Assembly: GCF_000374085.1 (NCBI RefSeq)
Contig: NZ_KB893581.1
Span: 107,623 to 171,622 of the forward strand
DNA length: 64,000 nt
Source of the DNA: Spirosoma spitsbergense DSM 19989
GTDB taxonomy: Bacteria; Bacteroidota; Bacteroidia; Cytophagales; Spirosomataceae
Direction: 5' to 3'
The position numbers and the translations under genes were made by a program. The notes beneath the pieces were generated by a model. That model was not told where the DNA came from and ran no database searches. It saw only the letters and a program-made list of their open reading frames with translations. Below, in pieces: positions 54,163 to 61,402 of this stretch; position 1 is the first letter of the stretch, and each line of letters begins with the position of its first letter.

Positions 54163-55260
54163 TCACTTTACTACAGTGTTCAGCCATTTCCAGATTTCGT
54201 TCTGGTAGACGGGGGCTATTTCCGAATTATCGGGCGAGTCGCCCATGCGGACCATGACGATATTTTTGGAACGAACAATGTTCAGCAACTGCCCGTTTTT
54301 ACCCATTGCCGCTATCATGTCGGCAGGGGCATCGGGCGAGAGTGAGCCGGGAAAACTGGTCTGCGTGGTGGGAAGCCTGTACGACGCTTTACCGTTCAGC
54401 CACCACAGATAGCCATAACTGCTATTCAGCGTTTGTGAGGTGTTGATGCTGGCGGTATAATAGGCGGCATCGGTCAGAATGGGCTGCCCGTTCCAGTTGG
54501 CTCCATTGGCCATTAACAATCCAAAACGGGCCATGCTGCGGGCCGTCGAAAAAAATACGTTGTTGGCATCAATCTGCCGCCACTGCCCATCCATACCGAT
54601 TTTGCTGGCCAGTTTATCCGCAAAATACCGCTCAAACGGTTGGTTCACCGCCTTGCCAACTACATTCTGGAGTAGCGTGTAGGGAGCATTGTGGTACGCC
54701 CAGCGGGTACCGGCATCCGCTTTGTAGATTAGGTTTGCCGGGCTGGTGTTGTCGTTGTTGGGTATGCCATCATCCAGCCCGGTAGTCATGGTGAGTTGAT
54801 TCCTTATCGTAATCAGATTCTCTTTGGCTCTCGGCAATGATGTCCAGCCTTCGCCCAGATAGGTTGCCGTTTTCTGATCGATGGACAGAAGCTTTTCTTC
54901 CTGCGCTTTGCCCACCATAAATCCGGTCAGCGTTTTACCCGCCGAAGCCCAATACCACTGGCTGCTCTGGTCGAAGGGGGCGGTATTGGTCAGGTTGTTA
55001 CCAAAGTAAGTTTCCAGCACAATGCGCCCGTTTTGGGTAACGAGAAACGCCCTGGTTTGTGTGGAGCGCAGATAGTCATAAAACGCCGGTATACCGGCCA
55101 CGTTCCAGTCCAGTGACTCTGGTGTTACGGTTTCCCAGGTAGCTGAGTTAGCCGGTGGAAAATACAGATTCGGGTTAATCAGAGTCGACTCACTGCTATT
55201 GTCTTTTTTACAGGCAGTTAGTGTAAAAATCCAGATAAGAAGCAACCACTTATAGCTCAT
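54163..55260 (-). CDS. Serine hydrolase of the beta-lactamase (class C) family, lipoprotein
   Basis: The protein has 365 residues. The lipobox LTAC with C17 predicts a lipoprotein. The class C/esterase-type active site shows S106-x-x-K109 (WASAGKTL), Y in WAYHNAPYTLLQ, and a late GxxG-type strand. It belongs to the broad group of penicillin-binding-like peptidases and esterases. A true beta-lactamase role is not implied. It is divergent from the McrB-like gene. Confidence 0.9.
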   Translation of the reverse strand: MSYKWLLLIWIFTLTACKKDNSSESTLINPNLYFPPANSATWETVTPESLDWNVAGIPAFYDYLRSTQTRAFLVTQNGRIVLETYFGNNLTNTAPFDQSSQWYWASAGKTLTGFMVGKAQEEKLLSIDQKTATYLGEGWTSLPRAKENLITIRNQLTMTTGLDDGIPNNDNTSPANLIYKADAGTRWAYHNAPYTLLQNVVGKAVNQPFERYFADKLASKIGMDGQWRQIDANNVFFSTARSMARFGLLMANGANWNGQPILTDAAYYTASINTSQTLNSSYGYLWWLNGKASYRLPTTQTSFPGSLSPDAPADMIAAMGKNGQLLNIVRSKNIVMVRMGDSPDNSEIAPVYQNEIWKWLNTVVK

Positions 55261-55409
55261 ACGTATGGAAAGGTAGTTGGCGGGACTTGGATTTCAGTAA
55301 CCGAAAAAGGTTTAAACGAGCCACAGTCAGGTTGAACACCGGGTGATTGTACTGTTGAACGGGAACCGGAAAAAAACCGTAATTTCGCAAAAGACCTGAC
55401 GCATTCTCT

Positions 55410-56996
55410 GTGCTTACCGACACCCAGCAACAGCCCCTTATTGACCGCATTCGCGACATTGACCACCCCGAAGCGGTCCGGCGGTTCTTTGGGTTATTGA
55501 AGGAATTGATCGACATCGTCAACCTGCCCAATGGCGATGCGCGGCTGGCGTTTACCGTCCGGAAAGACCAGAAAGCGATAACAGCCAACATCAACTTTTT
55601 CTGGGCATTGCGTCTGGTGAAACCGCACCGGGGTGAACCGGAGTACTGGCTCACCATCAAGAAATCCTGTCAGGAACAACTGGAGCATTTCGACGAGATT
55701 GACTTTGGCCGGATCAGCGAAAAATCGAATTACGTTGCGGTCGTTATTGGCCAGTCCAATGCCCATCTGCTATATCAGCCCGCGGTGCAGAAATGCTGGC
55801 AGGATTGCCTGGCCGAACTGGTCGAAACGGCGAAACGGGGCCCACACTCCGCCCGGCACAACGGGGAGGTGTATCAGGCGGCCGAAGATGAAGCGTTTCT
55901 AAGCGACCTCATCCGCCTGGCCGACGACCCCTCATTGGGCGAACGACTCGTAAACGATAACCAGGTCCGGGAACCGGAAGGGGAATACGATTCAGTGCCT
56001 GAATTGCCCAATCAGCCCCACAATCTGATTCTGTTTGGCCCACCCGGAACGGGGAAAACCTTCGCGTTGCAGCCTTACCTGCGCGACAAAAACTCGACGC
56101 TCATTACGTTCCATCCGTCGTATAGCTACGAAGAATTTATTGAGGGTATCCGGCCCGAAGTAGTCAGTGGGCAAATTACGTATCGAATCCGTAAAGGTAT
56201 TTTCTACCGGGCCTGCCTGACGGCTATCCAGCAGGCGGGATACGGAACCCTGGCCGACTGCCTGAATGACTCCCCGGAGAATCGCAGCCAGAAACTACGG
56301 CGGGCACCCGCCCATTACCTGCTCATCGACGAGGTAAACCGGGCTAACGTCGCCAGCGTGTTTGGTGATTTAATTACCTTGCTCGAATCGGATAAACGAC
56401 TGGGTGCCGAACATGAACTTTGGGTAACCCTCCCCTATTCGCAGGAACGATTCGGCGTACCGATTAACCTGTTCGTTATCGGGACCATGAACACCACGGA
56501 TCGGTCCATTGCGCTGCTGGACGTAGCCTTGCGCCGACGGTTCTCCTTCCGGGAGATGCCCCCCGACCCGTCTGTATTGGGAGACGTTGATGGCGTTGAT
56601 CTGGCACAACTGCTGCGAATCATCAACGAACGGATGGAGTGCCTGCTCGACCGAGACCATCAGATTGGTCATGCTTACCTGACAAACGTACAGACGCATG
56701 CCGACCTTTGTGAAGCCTTCCGCGACCGGATTATTCCTCTGTTGCAGGAATATTTTTTTAACGACTGGGCCAAAATCCAACTCGTGCTGGGCGATAATCC
56801 GGCGTGGGGGAAAGAGCCGGATCAACGCCTTGTTTGGGTAAAGAAGAAATACACGGCCAATGCTGCCAGCAAACTTTTTGGCGAGTTACCCGATTTAATG
56901 GATGAGCTGGTAACGTACGAAGTCAACCCCTATCTACAGCGGAGTGAGTACGATCAAATACCGACAGAAACGTTTGTGAGAATTTATAGTAGATAG
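55410..56996 (+). CDS. McrB-like AAA+ GTPase, no McrC partner
   Basis: The protein has 528 residues and starts at a GTG. The N-terminal 190 residues (DIVNLPNGDARLAFTVR, FFWALRLVKPHRGEPEYWLTI) form a DUF-type or nucleic-acid-reading domain I cannot name. The motor then has Walker A FGPPGTGKT (K216), FHPSYSYEEFIEGIRP, Walker B LLIDEVNRAN (D307/E308), the McrB GTP motif MNTTDRS (N361-S366) and the arginine region DVALRRRFSF. McrB forms rings that drive the McrC nuclease onto methylated DNA. No mcrC-like gene follows; an alcohol dehydrogenase does. It may work with a nuclease elsewhere, such as the HNH protein 1.5 kb away, or be a leftover. A weak promoter (TTG, 22 bp, TAATTTCG) lies at about 55355-55387. 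Confidence 0.88.
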   Translation: MLTDTQQQPLIDRIRDIDHPEAVRRFFGLLKELIDIVNLPNGDARLAFTVRKDQKAITANINFFWALRLVKPHRGEPEYWLTIKKSCQEQLEHFDEIDFGRISEKSNYVAVVIGQSNAHLLYQPAVQKCWQDCLAELVETAKRGPHSARHNGEVYQAAEDEAFLSDLIRLADDPSLGERLVNDNQVREPEGEYDSVPELPNQPHNLILFGPPGTGKTFALQPYLRDKNSTLITFHPSYSYEEFIEGIRPEVVSGQITYRIRKGIFYRACLTAIQQAGYGTLADCLNDSPENRSQKLRRAPAHYLLIDEVNRANVASVFGDLITLLESDKRLGAEHELWVTLPYSQERFGVPINLFVIGTMNTTDRSIALLDVALRRRFSFREMPPDPSVLGDVDGVDLAQLLRIINERMECLLDRDHQIGHAYLTNVQTHADLCEAFRDRIIPLLQEYFFNDWAKIQLVLGDNPAWGKEPDQRLVWVKKKYTANAASKLFGELPDLMDELVTYEVNPYLQRSEYDQIPTETFVRIYSR

Positions 56997-57010
56997 TAAA
57001 AATTGTATAA

Positions 57011-57101
57011 TTTATGGTTTTCAGTTCATAGTTGCCCGGAGTGGTCTAAGTCCACTAGCACGTCAGCTATGGGACTGCTCCGAACAACCGTAAACCACAA
57101 A
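57011..57101. repeat. Degenerate inverted repeat between mcrB-like and alcohol dehydrogenase genes
   Basis: TTTATGGTTTTCAG up to GCCCGGAG (57011-57041) is partly complementary to 57078-57101 (CTCCGAACAACCGTAAACCA and on), with a 7-nt insertion in the left arm. An inner GTGG/CCAC pairing sits at 57041-57055. The GTTTATGGTTT / GTTTACGGTT words are the same as in the lpxD/lpxC repeat, so it looks like a decayed member of that kind. Confidence 0.5.
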
Positions 57102-57104
57102 CGC

Positions 57105-58148
57105 ATGAAAGCACTCGTTCTTACTGACTACAATCACCTGGAAATTCAGGATTTACCCAAACCAGGTATCGGCCCCGACGATGTGCTGGTACGGGTGCAG
57201 GCCGTCGGCATTTGCGGTTCCGACATACATGGTATGGACGGCAGCAGTGGCCGACGGGTACCGCCCATCGTCATGGGCCACGAAGCCAGCGGCATCATTG
57301 CCGAAGTAGGCAGTAATGTCCGGCACTGGGCCACCGGCGACCGCGTTACCTTCGACTCCACCGTGTATAAGCTGGACGACTGGTATAGCCGCCGGGGTCA
57401 ATATAACCTCAGCGACGGCCGGGAAGTAGTGGGCGTTTCGACCGGGACGGGCAAGGATGGTTTCAAACGAAACGGCGCCTTTGCCGAGTTTGTCACCGTA
57501 CCGCAACACATCCTGTACGCCATTCCGGATAACGTCAGTTTTACCCAGGCTGCTTTGGTTGAGCCGGTTGCGGTAGCGCTGCATGCTGTTAGCCTGACCA
57601 CCATTCAGGTCAACGATTCGGCCGTTGTGGTGGGAGCGGGTATGATTGGCCTGTTCGTGATTCAGGTGCTGAAGCTGGCGGGTTGCGGTACCATCATCGC
57701 CATCGACCTGGATGATGACCGACTGGCCCTGGCAAAAACCCTCGGTGCCACGCATACCCTCAACGCTAAAATGGGCAGTATGACCGAACAGGTACAAGCC
57801 CTCACGAACGGTCGCGGGGCCGATGTATCGTTTGAAGTAGTCGGTGCCGGACCCACCGTTAAAACCGCCATCGACTGCGTTCGGAAAGGAGCTACTGTCA
57901 CGCTTGTCGGTAATCTGGCCCCTACTGTCGAGGTACCGTTGCAGGCCATTGTAACCCGGCAGTTGCGGTTGCAGGGTTCCTGCGCGATCAACGGCGAGTA
58001 CGAAGCCGCCCTGAGCCTGATTTCGTCGGGCCGGATAAACGTCGAGGCCATCCTGAGTGCCGAGGTACCGCTGGAGGAAGGAGCCGACTGGTTCAAACGG
58101 CTCTACAACAAAGAAAAGGGACTCATAAAAGTGGTATTGAAGCCGTAA
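57105..58148 (+). CDS. Zinc-dependent alcohol/polyol dehydrogenase (MDR family)
   Basis: The protein has 347 residues from MKALVLTDYNHLEIQDLPKPG. The frame extends upstream through the inverted repeat but is not protein-like there. The catalytic zinc ligands are visible in AVGICGSDIHGMDGS and VMGHEASGIIAEVG. The acidic third position lies in LVEPVAVALHA. The NAD-binding Rossmann motif is VVVGAGMIGLFVIQV with acidic IAIDLDDDRLALA, indicating NAD preference. The structural-zinc loop with four cysteines is absent: the segment after VTFDSTVYK lacks them. Relatives include sorbitol and galactitol-phosphate dehydrogenases. It lies 6 bp before the PagL-like gene. Confidence 0.9.
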   Translation: MKALVLTDYNHLEIQDLPKPGIGPDDVLVRVQAVGICGSDIHGMDGSSGRRVPPIVMGHEASGIIAEVGSNVRHWATGDRVTFDSTVYKLDDWYSRRGQYNLSDGREVVGVSTGTGKDGFKRNGAFAEFVTVPQHILYAIPDNVSFTQAALVEPVAVALHAVSLTTIQVNDSAVVVGAGMIGLFVIQVLKLAGCGTIIAIDLDDDRLALAKTLGATHTLNAKMGSMTEQVQALTNGRGADVSFEVVGAGPTVKTAIDCVRKGATVTLVGNLAPTVEVPLQAIVTRQLRLQGSCAINGEYEAALSLISSGRINVEAILSAEVPLEEGADWFKRLYNKEKGLIKVVLKP

Positions 58149-58154
58149 GAACTG

Positions 58155-59237
58155 ATGGGCAGCGCCTGGGCAATAACCGGACTGGTAGCCGCGGTAAGCA
58201 GCACACCAGCCGACTCCGTTCGGAAAGAAGTCGGCGTTCAGGTTCACACCGGGTTCATAATTCCTCATGCTGACGATTTAAAAGCTATTTCTCAGTCGTC
58301 GCCCGTTGGTATTATAGTTGAGTACAGCCGCACCAACCTGCGACGCAGTGCATTTGACCGCTGCAATTGTTTTGCCCGGATTGGGGCCTATGCCCACTAC
58401 ATGGCGTTCAACAATCCGGCTGAACTGGGACGGACAGTTGGCGCGGGCGCGTTTTTCGAGCCCCTCATCCGGTACGGCAAGCCCCTGTCGTTTTCCATCA
58501 GAACGACGGCCGGGCTGGCCTACCTGACCCGCGTTTTCGATCCGCAAACCAATCCGCGAAATACCTTTTTCGGGGCTACGCTGAACGGCTGGCTTGGGGT
58601 ATCGGCAGCGGCACACGTTCGTGTAAGCAACCACCTTAGGATTAGCCTATCGGCCAACTATAACCATATTTCCAATGGCGGTAGCCGCCAGCCAAACCGA
58701 GGCATGAATTTCCCGACGGTAGCCGCCGGAATGATCTATACCGCAAACTCCTTTCCCTTTCCAGATCCCCGTCGCTGGTCCAAACCACAGCTAACGAAGC
58801 GGTTTGTAGTACGCCTGATGCCGTTTGCATCCATCAGAACATTCCCTCAAACGGACTTATTTCCGGAGAAAGCGACCTGGCTGCTGGGCATAACGGCCAC
58901 CGCAGGCTGGCGGCTGAACCGATTTCACACCCTGTCTGGCGGAACGGAACTTGTGCATGACGGGTACATTCGGGAACAACGCCGACGCGTCAATCACTCG
59001 CCCGATAGCTGGCAGGTAGCGTTGCTGGGCGGTTATGAGCTATGGCTGGGTCGCTATGTTTTTGCGGCTCACCTCGGCTGGAACGCCTATCAGCCGGATA
59101 CTATTCCGGATGGCCGCGTTTTCCAGCGTTATCAGTTACTCTACGCACTCAGCGACCGCGTCCGGCTGGGCGTGGGACTAAAATCCAGGTTGCAGGTTGC
59201 GGAAGGGTTCGACGTACGGGCCGGGCTTGCCTTTTAG
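58155..59237 (+). CDS. Acyloxyacyl hydrolase (PagL-like lipid A deacylase family)
   Basis: The protein has 360 residues. A short hydrophobic N terminus may be a signal. The N-terminal half is the eight-strand barrel of the PagL type: VQVHTGFIIPHADDL, IVEYSRT, ARIGAYAHYMAFNNPAELG and the active-site strand with H171-x-S173 in NYNHISNGG, then RQPNRGMNFPTVAAG. The acid of the PagL triad would fall on N185, as far as I can align. A second barrel-like half (190-360) follows, longer than PagL itself (about 150-190 residues). The likely role is removal of an acyl chain from lipid A in the outer membrane. It is cotranscribed with the alcohol dehydrogenase. Confidence 0.82.
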   Translation: MGSAWAITGLVAAVSSTPADSVRKEVGVQVHTGFIIPHADDLKAISQSSPVGIIVEYSRTNLRRSAFDRCNCFARIGAYAHYMAFNNPAELGRTVGAGAFFEPLIRYGKPLSFSIRTTAGLAYLTRVFDPQTNPRNTFFGATLNGWLGVSAAAHVRVSNHLRISLSANYNHISNGGSRQPNRGMNFPTVAAGMIYTANSFPFPDPRRWSKPQLTKRFVVRLMPFASIRTFPQTDLFPEKATWLLGITATAGWRLNRFHTLSGGTELVHDGYIREQRRRVNHSPDSWQVALLGGYELWLGRYVFAAHLGWNAYQPDTIPDGRVFQRYQLLYALSDRVRLGVGLKSRLQVAEGFDVRAGLAF

Positions 59238-59245
59238 CCATTTTA

Positions 59246-59656
59246 CTACTTCACCGGCCTGTACTGCGCGATTCTCTGCCCATCGGTTAATTCGAGCAGG
59301 TCGGGAGCCAGAATAGTAACCACGCTGGTACTGGCAGATGAGCAACGAACAGAGGGGCAGGATGGAAAATCAACATAGTCAATCGTAACACCACTTCGCT
59401 CATAACGCCCAGCTTCACAACAGGATGTCGGTTTGATAACCCCATCTTTTCGGTGTATCAGCGTACCATCCGGCCGATATTCGGTGTCGTAATAACCATC
59501 CGTATCATAAGAGATCCAGGCACTGTCGCCAATGCGTTTCACCCGGTCGAGGTGCCAGCGCTGGTATAACAAATCAGACGGGCCGATGGCTGTATCTTTT
59601 TGGCAGGCAGTCACAAAAAGGAGCAGCAAAAGCGCAGAAATGAAGCTATTTTTCAT
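59246..59656 (-). CDS. Small lipoprotein, member 1 of a tandem triplet
   Basis: The protein has 136 residues with lipobox FVTAC. The mature part shows the triplet's shared pattern: SDLLYQRWHLDRV, a strand with a D-G-x-Y-D pair, the Cys pair in TSCCEAGRYER, the second Cys pair SCPSVRC, and a final strand DLLELTDGQRIAQY. It looks like a lipocalin-like (META/DUF-type) small beta-barrel, but I cannot name the family. It is the last of three similar genes on this strand, separated by 44 bp from the next. Confidence 0.7.
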   Translation of the reverse strand: MKNSFISALLLLLFVTACQKDTAIGPSDLLYQRWHLDRVKRIGDSAWISYDTDGYYDTEYRPDGTLIHRKDGVIKPTSCCEAGRYERSGVTIDYVDFPSCPSVRCSSASTSVVTILAPDLLELTDGQRIAQYRPVK

Positions 59657-59700
59657 GAAATCGGTTCGTTTCCAGTTAGTCAGTTTTCGGTAGTGCCTAT

Positions 59701-60126
59701 TTAGTCGACCCGCTTATGAATCAAGCGTTTTTCGCCTATTTTCAGCTGAAGTTGCTGGTCATCCACCTGTTCAACAACCCATTCCGGCCCCAACGAATAG
59801 GCACTAGTGCAGCGTATATCGACATACTGGCAATACGCAGGCTGACCGGTACTATAATCCATCACCAGCGTTTGCACCTGCCGGGCGAATCGTTTAGGCA
59901 CGCAACAGGCCCCGTCTTTTCCTGATTCGTCATACTGTATTGTTCCATCAGCCCCGAAGGCAATAAAAACCGTGGTTGAAACGAGTTGTGGCGCATTATT
60001 GGGTTGTTGTACCTGTACCAGTTGCCAGCGGTGATACAGTAAGGCATCTGACGGACTTATCGAATTATCACTTTGACAGGCATTAACCAAAAGAATGAGA
60101 ATAGCAGAAATCAGATGGCTTTTCAT
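59701..60126 (-). CDS. Small lipoprotein, member 2 of a tandem triplet
   Basis: The protein has 141 residues with lipobox LVNAC. It has the same layout as its neighbours: SPSDALLYHRWQLVQV, then VFIAFGADGTIQYDESG, the Cys pair GACCVPKRFARQ, PAYCQYVDIRC and a closing DQQLQLKIGEKRLI strand. The shared RW-L-V strand and both Cys positions show common ancestry by tandem duplication. Function unknown, probably attached to a membrane facing the periplasm. It is 10 bp from the third copy. Confidence 0.7.
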   Translation of the reverse strand: MKSHLISAILILLVNACQSDNSISPSDALLYHRWQLVQVQQPNNAPQLVSTTVFIAFGADGTIQYDESGKDGACCVPKRFARQVQTLVMDYSTGQPAYCQYVDIRCTSAYSLGPEWVVEQVDDQQLQLKIGEKRLIHKRVD

Positions 60127-60136
60127 AGTGCATCAG

Positions 60137-60565
60137 TTAAGGTTGAGCGTCAAAGACTAGTATTGTTTTTCCGGCCGTCAGCACCAGCGATGTATCGGTC
60201 AGGGCAGCAATCCGCCATATCACATCGCCGGAAAGCGGGGACAGTGCACAAAGCACCAGGGCGCAGATTGGAGCCGACGGGGAAGCCCATATAAACCGGA
60301 TTGTCGTATTGGTTCCCTCAAAGGCAACGGGTGAGCAGCAGGAAGCTATACTATTTGGCGGCTGGTTCCCGAGTAGATTACCGTCACGCGGGAACGTGAC
60401 CAGAAATTCGTTTCGTGAATAGTCCATGGCCTGATTGTCGCGCACAAGCTGCGACAGCCGCCACGTTTTGTATAGCGCATCGTTCGATGGTAACGAGGGA
60501 TTAATGTCCTTTTTTTGACACCCTACGAGGGCAGTTATCAGCAAAAAGAGCAAAATTTGTTTCAT
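60137..60565 (-). CDS. Small lipoprotein, member 3 of a tandem triplet
   Basis: The protein has 142 residues with lipobox ALVGC. SNDALYKTWRLSQLV, FLVTFPRDGNLLG, the Cys pair IASCCSPVAFEG, then APICALVLCALSPL and DTSLVLTAGKTILVF follow the triplet pattern, but it is the most divergent copy. It is first in the transcript. The 67-bp gap upstream is shared with the start of the plus-strand Gfo/Idh 5' copy. No clear promoter box was found. Confidence 0.7.
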   Translation of the reverse strand: MKQILLFLLITALVGCQKKDINPSLPSNDALYKTWRLSQLVRDNQAMDYSRNEFLVTFPRDGNLLGNQPPNSIASCCSPVAFEGTNTTIRFIWASPSAPICALVLCALSPLSGDVIWRIAALTDTSLVLTAGKTILVFDAQP

Positions 60566-60632
60566 TTATCAGCACGTTTTAAGTAGATGACCCCGTTCCT
60601 GTCCGTTTAGTTGGAATACGATTAAACTAATC

Positions 60633-60677
60633 ATGCCCTCTCTCCTCCGAATTGCCGTTATCGGCCCCGGCAAAGTG
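60633..60677 (+). repeat. Direct repeat, copy 1: orphan 5' end of the Gfo/Idh gene
   Basis: These 45 bases (ATG to the GTG of codon 15, MPSLLRIAVIGPGKV) are identical to 61358-61402. The identity extends upstream as TAAACTAAT (60623-60631 and 61351-61359) with a 3-bp indel. After 60677 the sequence departs from the oxidoreductase gene and the frame ends at a TAA (60696-60698), leaving a 21-codon relic. This is the left boundary of the inserted toxin-antitoxin cassette. Confidence 0.92.
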
Positions 60678-60720
60678 AGCAACGCTTTTTATGTGTAAAT
60701 TGAGTGAAAATTTCAGCCGT

Positions 60721-60936
60721 ATGAACGCTATCGACATCCAGAATCAACCCGACCGCTACGTCATCAGTATCGACAAAAAAGGAGTCAGCCAGGAGTTTAT
60801 GCTGGAATTACTGGAGCGTTTGCAGTTGGAGCAATTAGCGCAGAAGGTTGATTTTGACGAGTCCATTCTGGCACTTGGCAACGAAATCAATGCCAATTGG
60901 TGGCAGCAGAATAAGCACCGTTTTATTAAGGAATAG
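60721..60936 (+). CDS. Putative antitoxin of a PIN-toxin pair
   Basis: The protein has 71 residues from MNAIDIQNQPDRYVISIDKKGV. An in-frame ATG at 60691 would add ten poorly coded residues. It is small and acidic, with a helix SQEFMLELLERLQLEQLAQK and a C-terminal FDESILALGNEINANWWQQNKHRF segment, as expected for the toxin-binding part. I do not recognise the N-terminal DNA-binding type. The role is inferred from the PIN gene that begins two bases after its stop. Confidence 0.75.
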   Translation: MNAIDIQNQPDRYVISIDKKGVSQEFMLELLERLQLEQLAQKVDFDESILALGNEINANWWQQNKHRFIKE

Positions 60937-60938
60937 CT

Positions 60939-61358
60939 GTGCAGAAAGTCATTATTGACCACAACATCCTTTTCTCGGCTATATATACCAGCACCTCTTA
61001 TACCCGGAGAAATCTGCTGACAAGCCCCCTTACTTTTTATACGCCTAATTACCTGATTGTCGAATTATTCAAACATAGACAACGTATCGTAGAAAAGTCG
61101 AAAGCATCGGAAGAAGAGGTATTGAGCTATCTAAATCAGGTCATTCACAAAGTACATTTCTTCAATGAAGAACTCATCAGCCTGGAAAATTACTTCACTG
61201 CATATCATCTTTGTAAAGACGTAGACGAAAACGACACCGCTTACATTGCCCTGACACTTGAATTGAATGGCGAACTATGGACGCGGGACGGAGCCTTAAA
61301 AACGGCTCTCCGTCTACGCGGATTTAACCAGTTCTTTGACGAAACAATCCTAAACTAA
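60939..61358 (+). CDS. PIN-domain toxin (VapC-like)
   Basis: The protein has 139 residues and starts at GTG. PIN-fold acidic residues are D7 (VIIDHNI), E42 (YLIVELFKH), D96/D99 (DVDENDTAYIALT) and D117 (LWTRDGAL). It is a likely site-specific ribonuclease, toxic without its antitoxin. Its last codons AAC TAA lie within the repeated sequence TAAACTAAT, and the stop overlaps the ATG of the oxidoreductase gene by one base. The cassette therefore ends exactly at the regenerated gene start. Confidence 0.85.
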   Translation: MQKVIIDHNILFSAIYTSTSYTRRNLLTSPLTFYTPNYLIVELFKHRQRIVEKSKASEEEVLSYLNQVIHKVHFFNEELISLENYFTAYHLCKDVDENDTAYIALTLELNGELWTRDGALKTALRLRGFNQFFDETILN

Positions 61359-61402
61359 TGCCCTCTCTCCTCCGAATTGCCGTTATCGGCCCCGGCAAAG
61401 TG
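61358..61402 (+). repeat. Direct repeat, copy 2: 5' end of the intact Gfo/Idh gene
   Basis: This is identical to 60633-60677. Here the sequence continues as the full oxidoreductase (codon 16 on: AHLHAKAAL). The pair frames a 680-bp cassette (60678-61357). Confidence 0.92.

Noticed and set aside
57153..58268. Long minus-strand open frame (371 codons) opposite the alcohol dehydrogenase gene
   Set aside because: It is a shadow of the GC-rich plus-strand gene, which has full zinc-binding and Rossmann motifs. The antisense product has no recognisable motif.
60633..60698. A 21-codon open frame starting like a Gfo/Idh protein
   Set aside because: It is the truncated duplicate of the oxidoreductase gene start and not a gene of its own. 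It is listed as a repeat.
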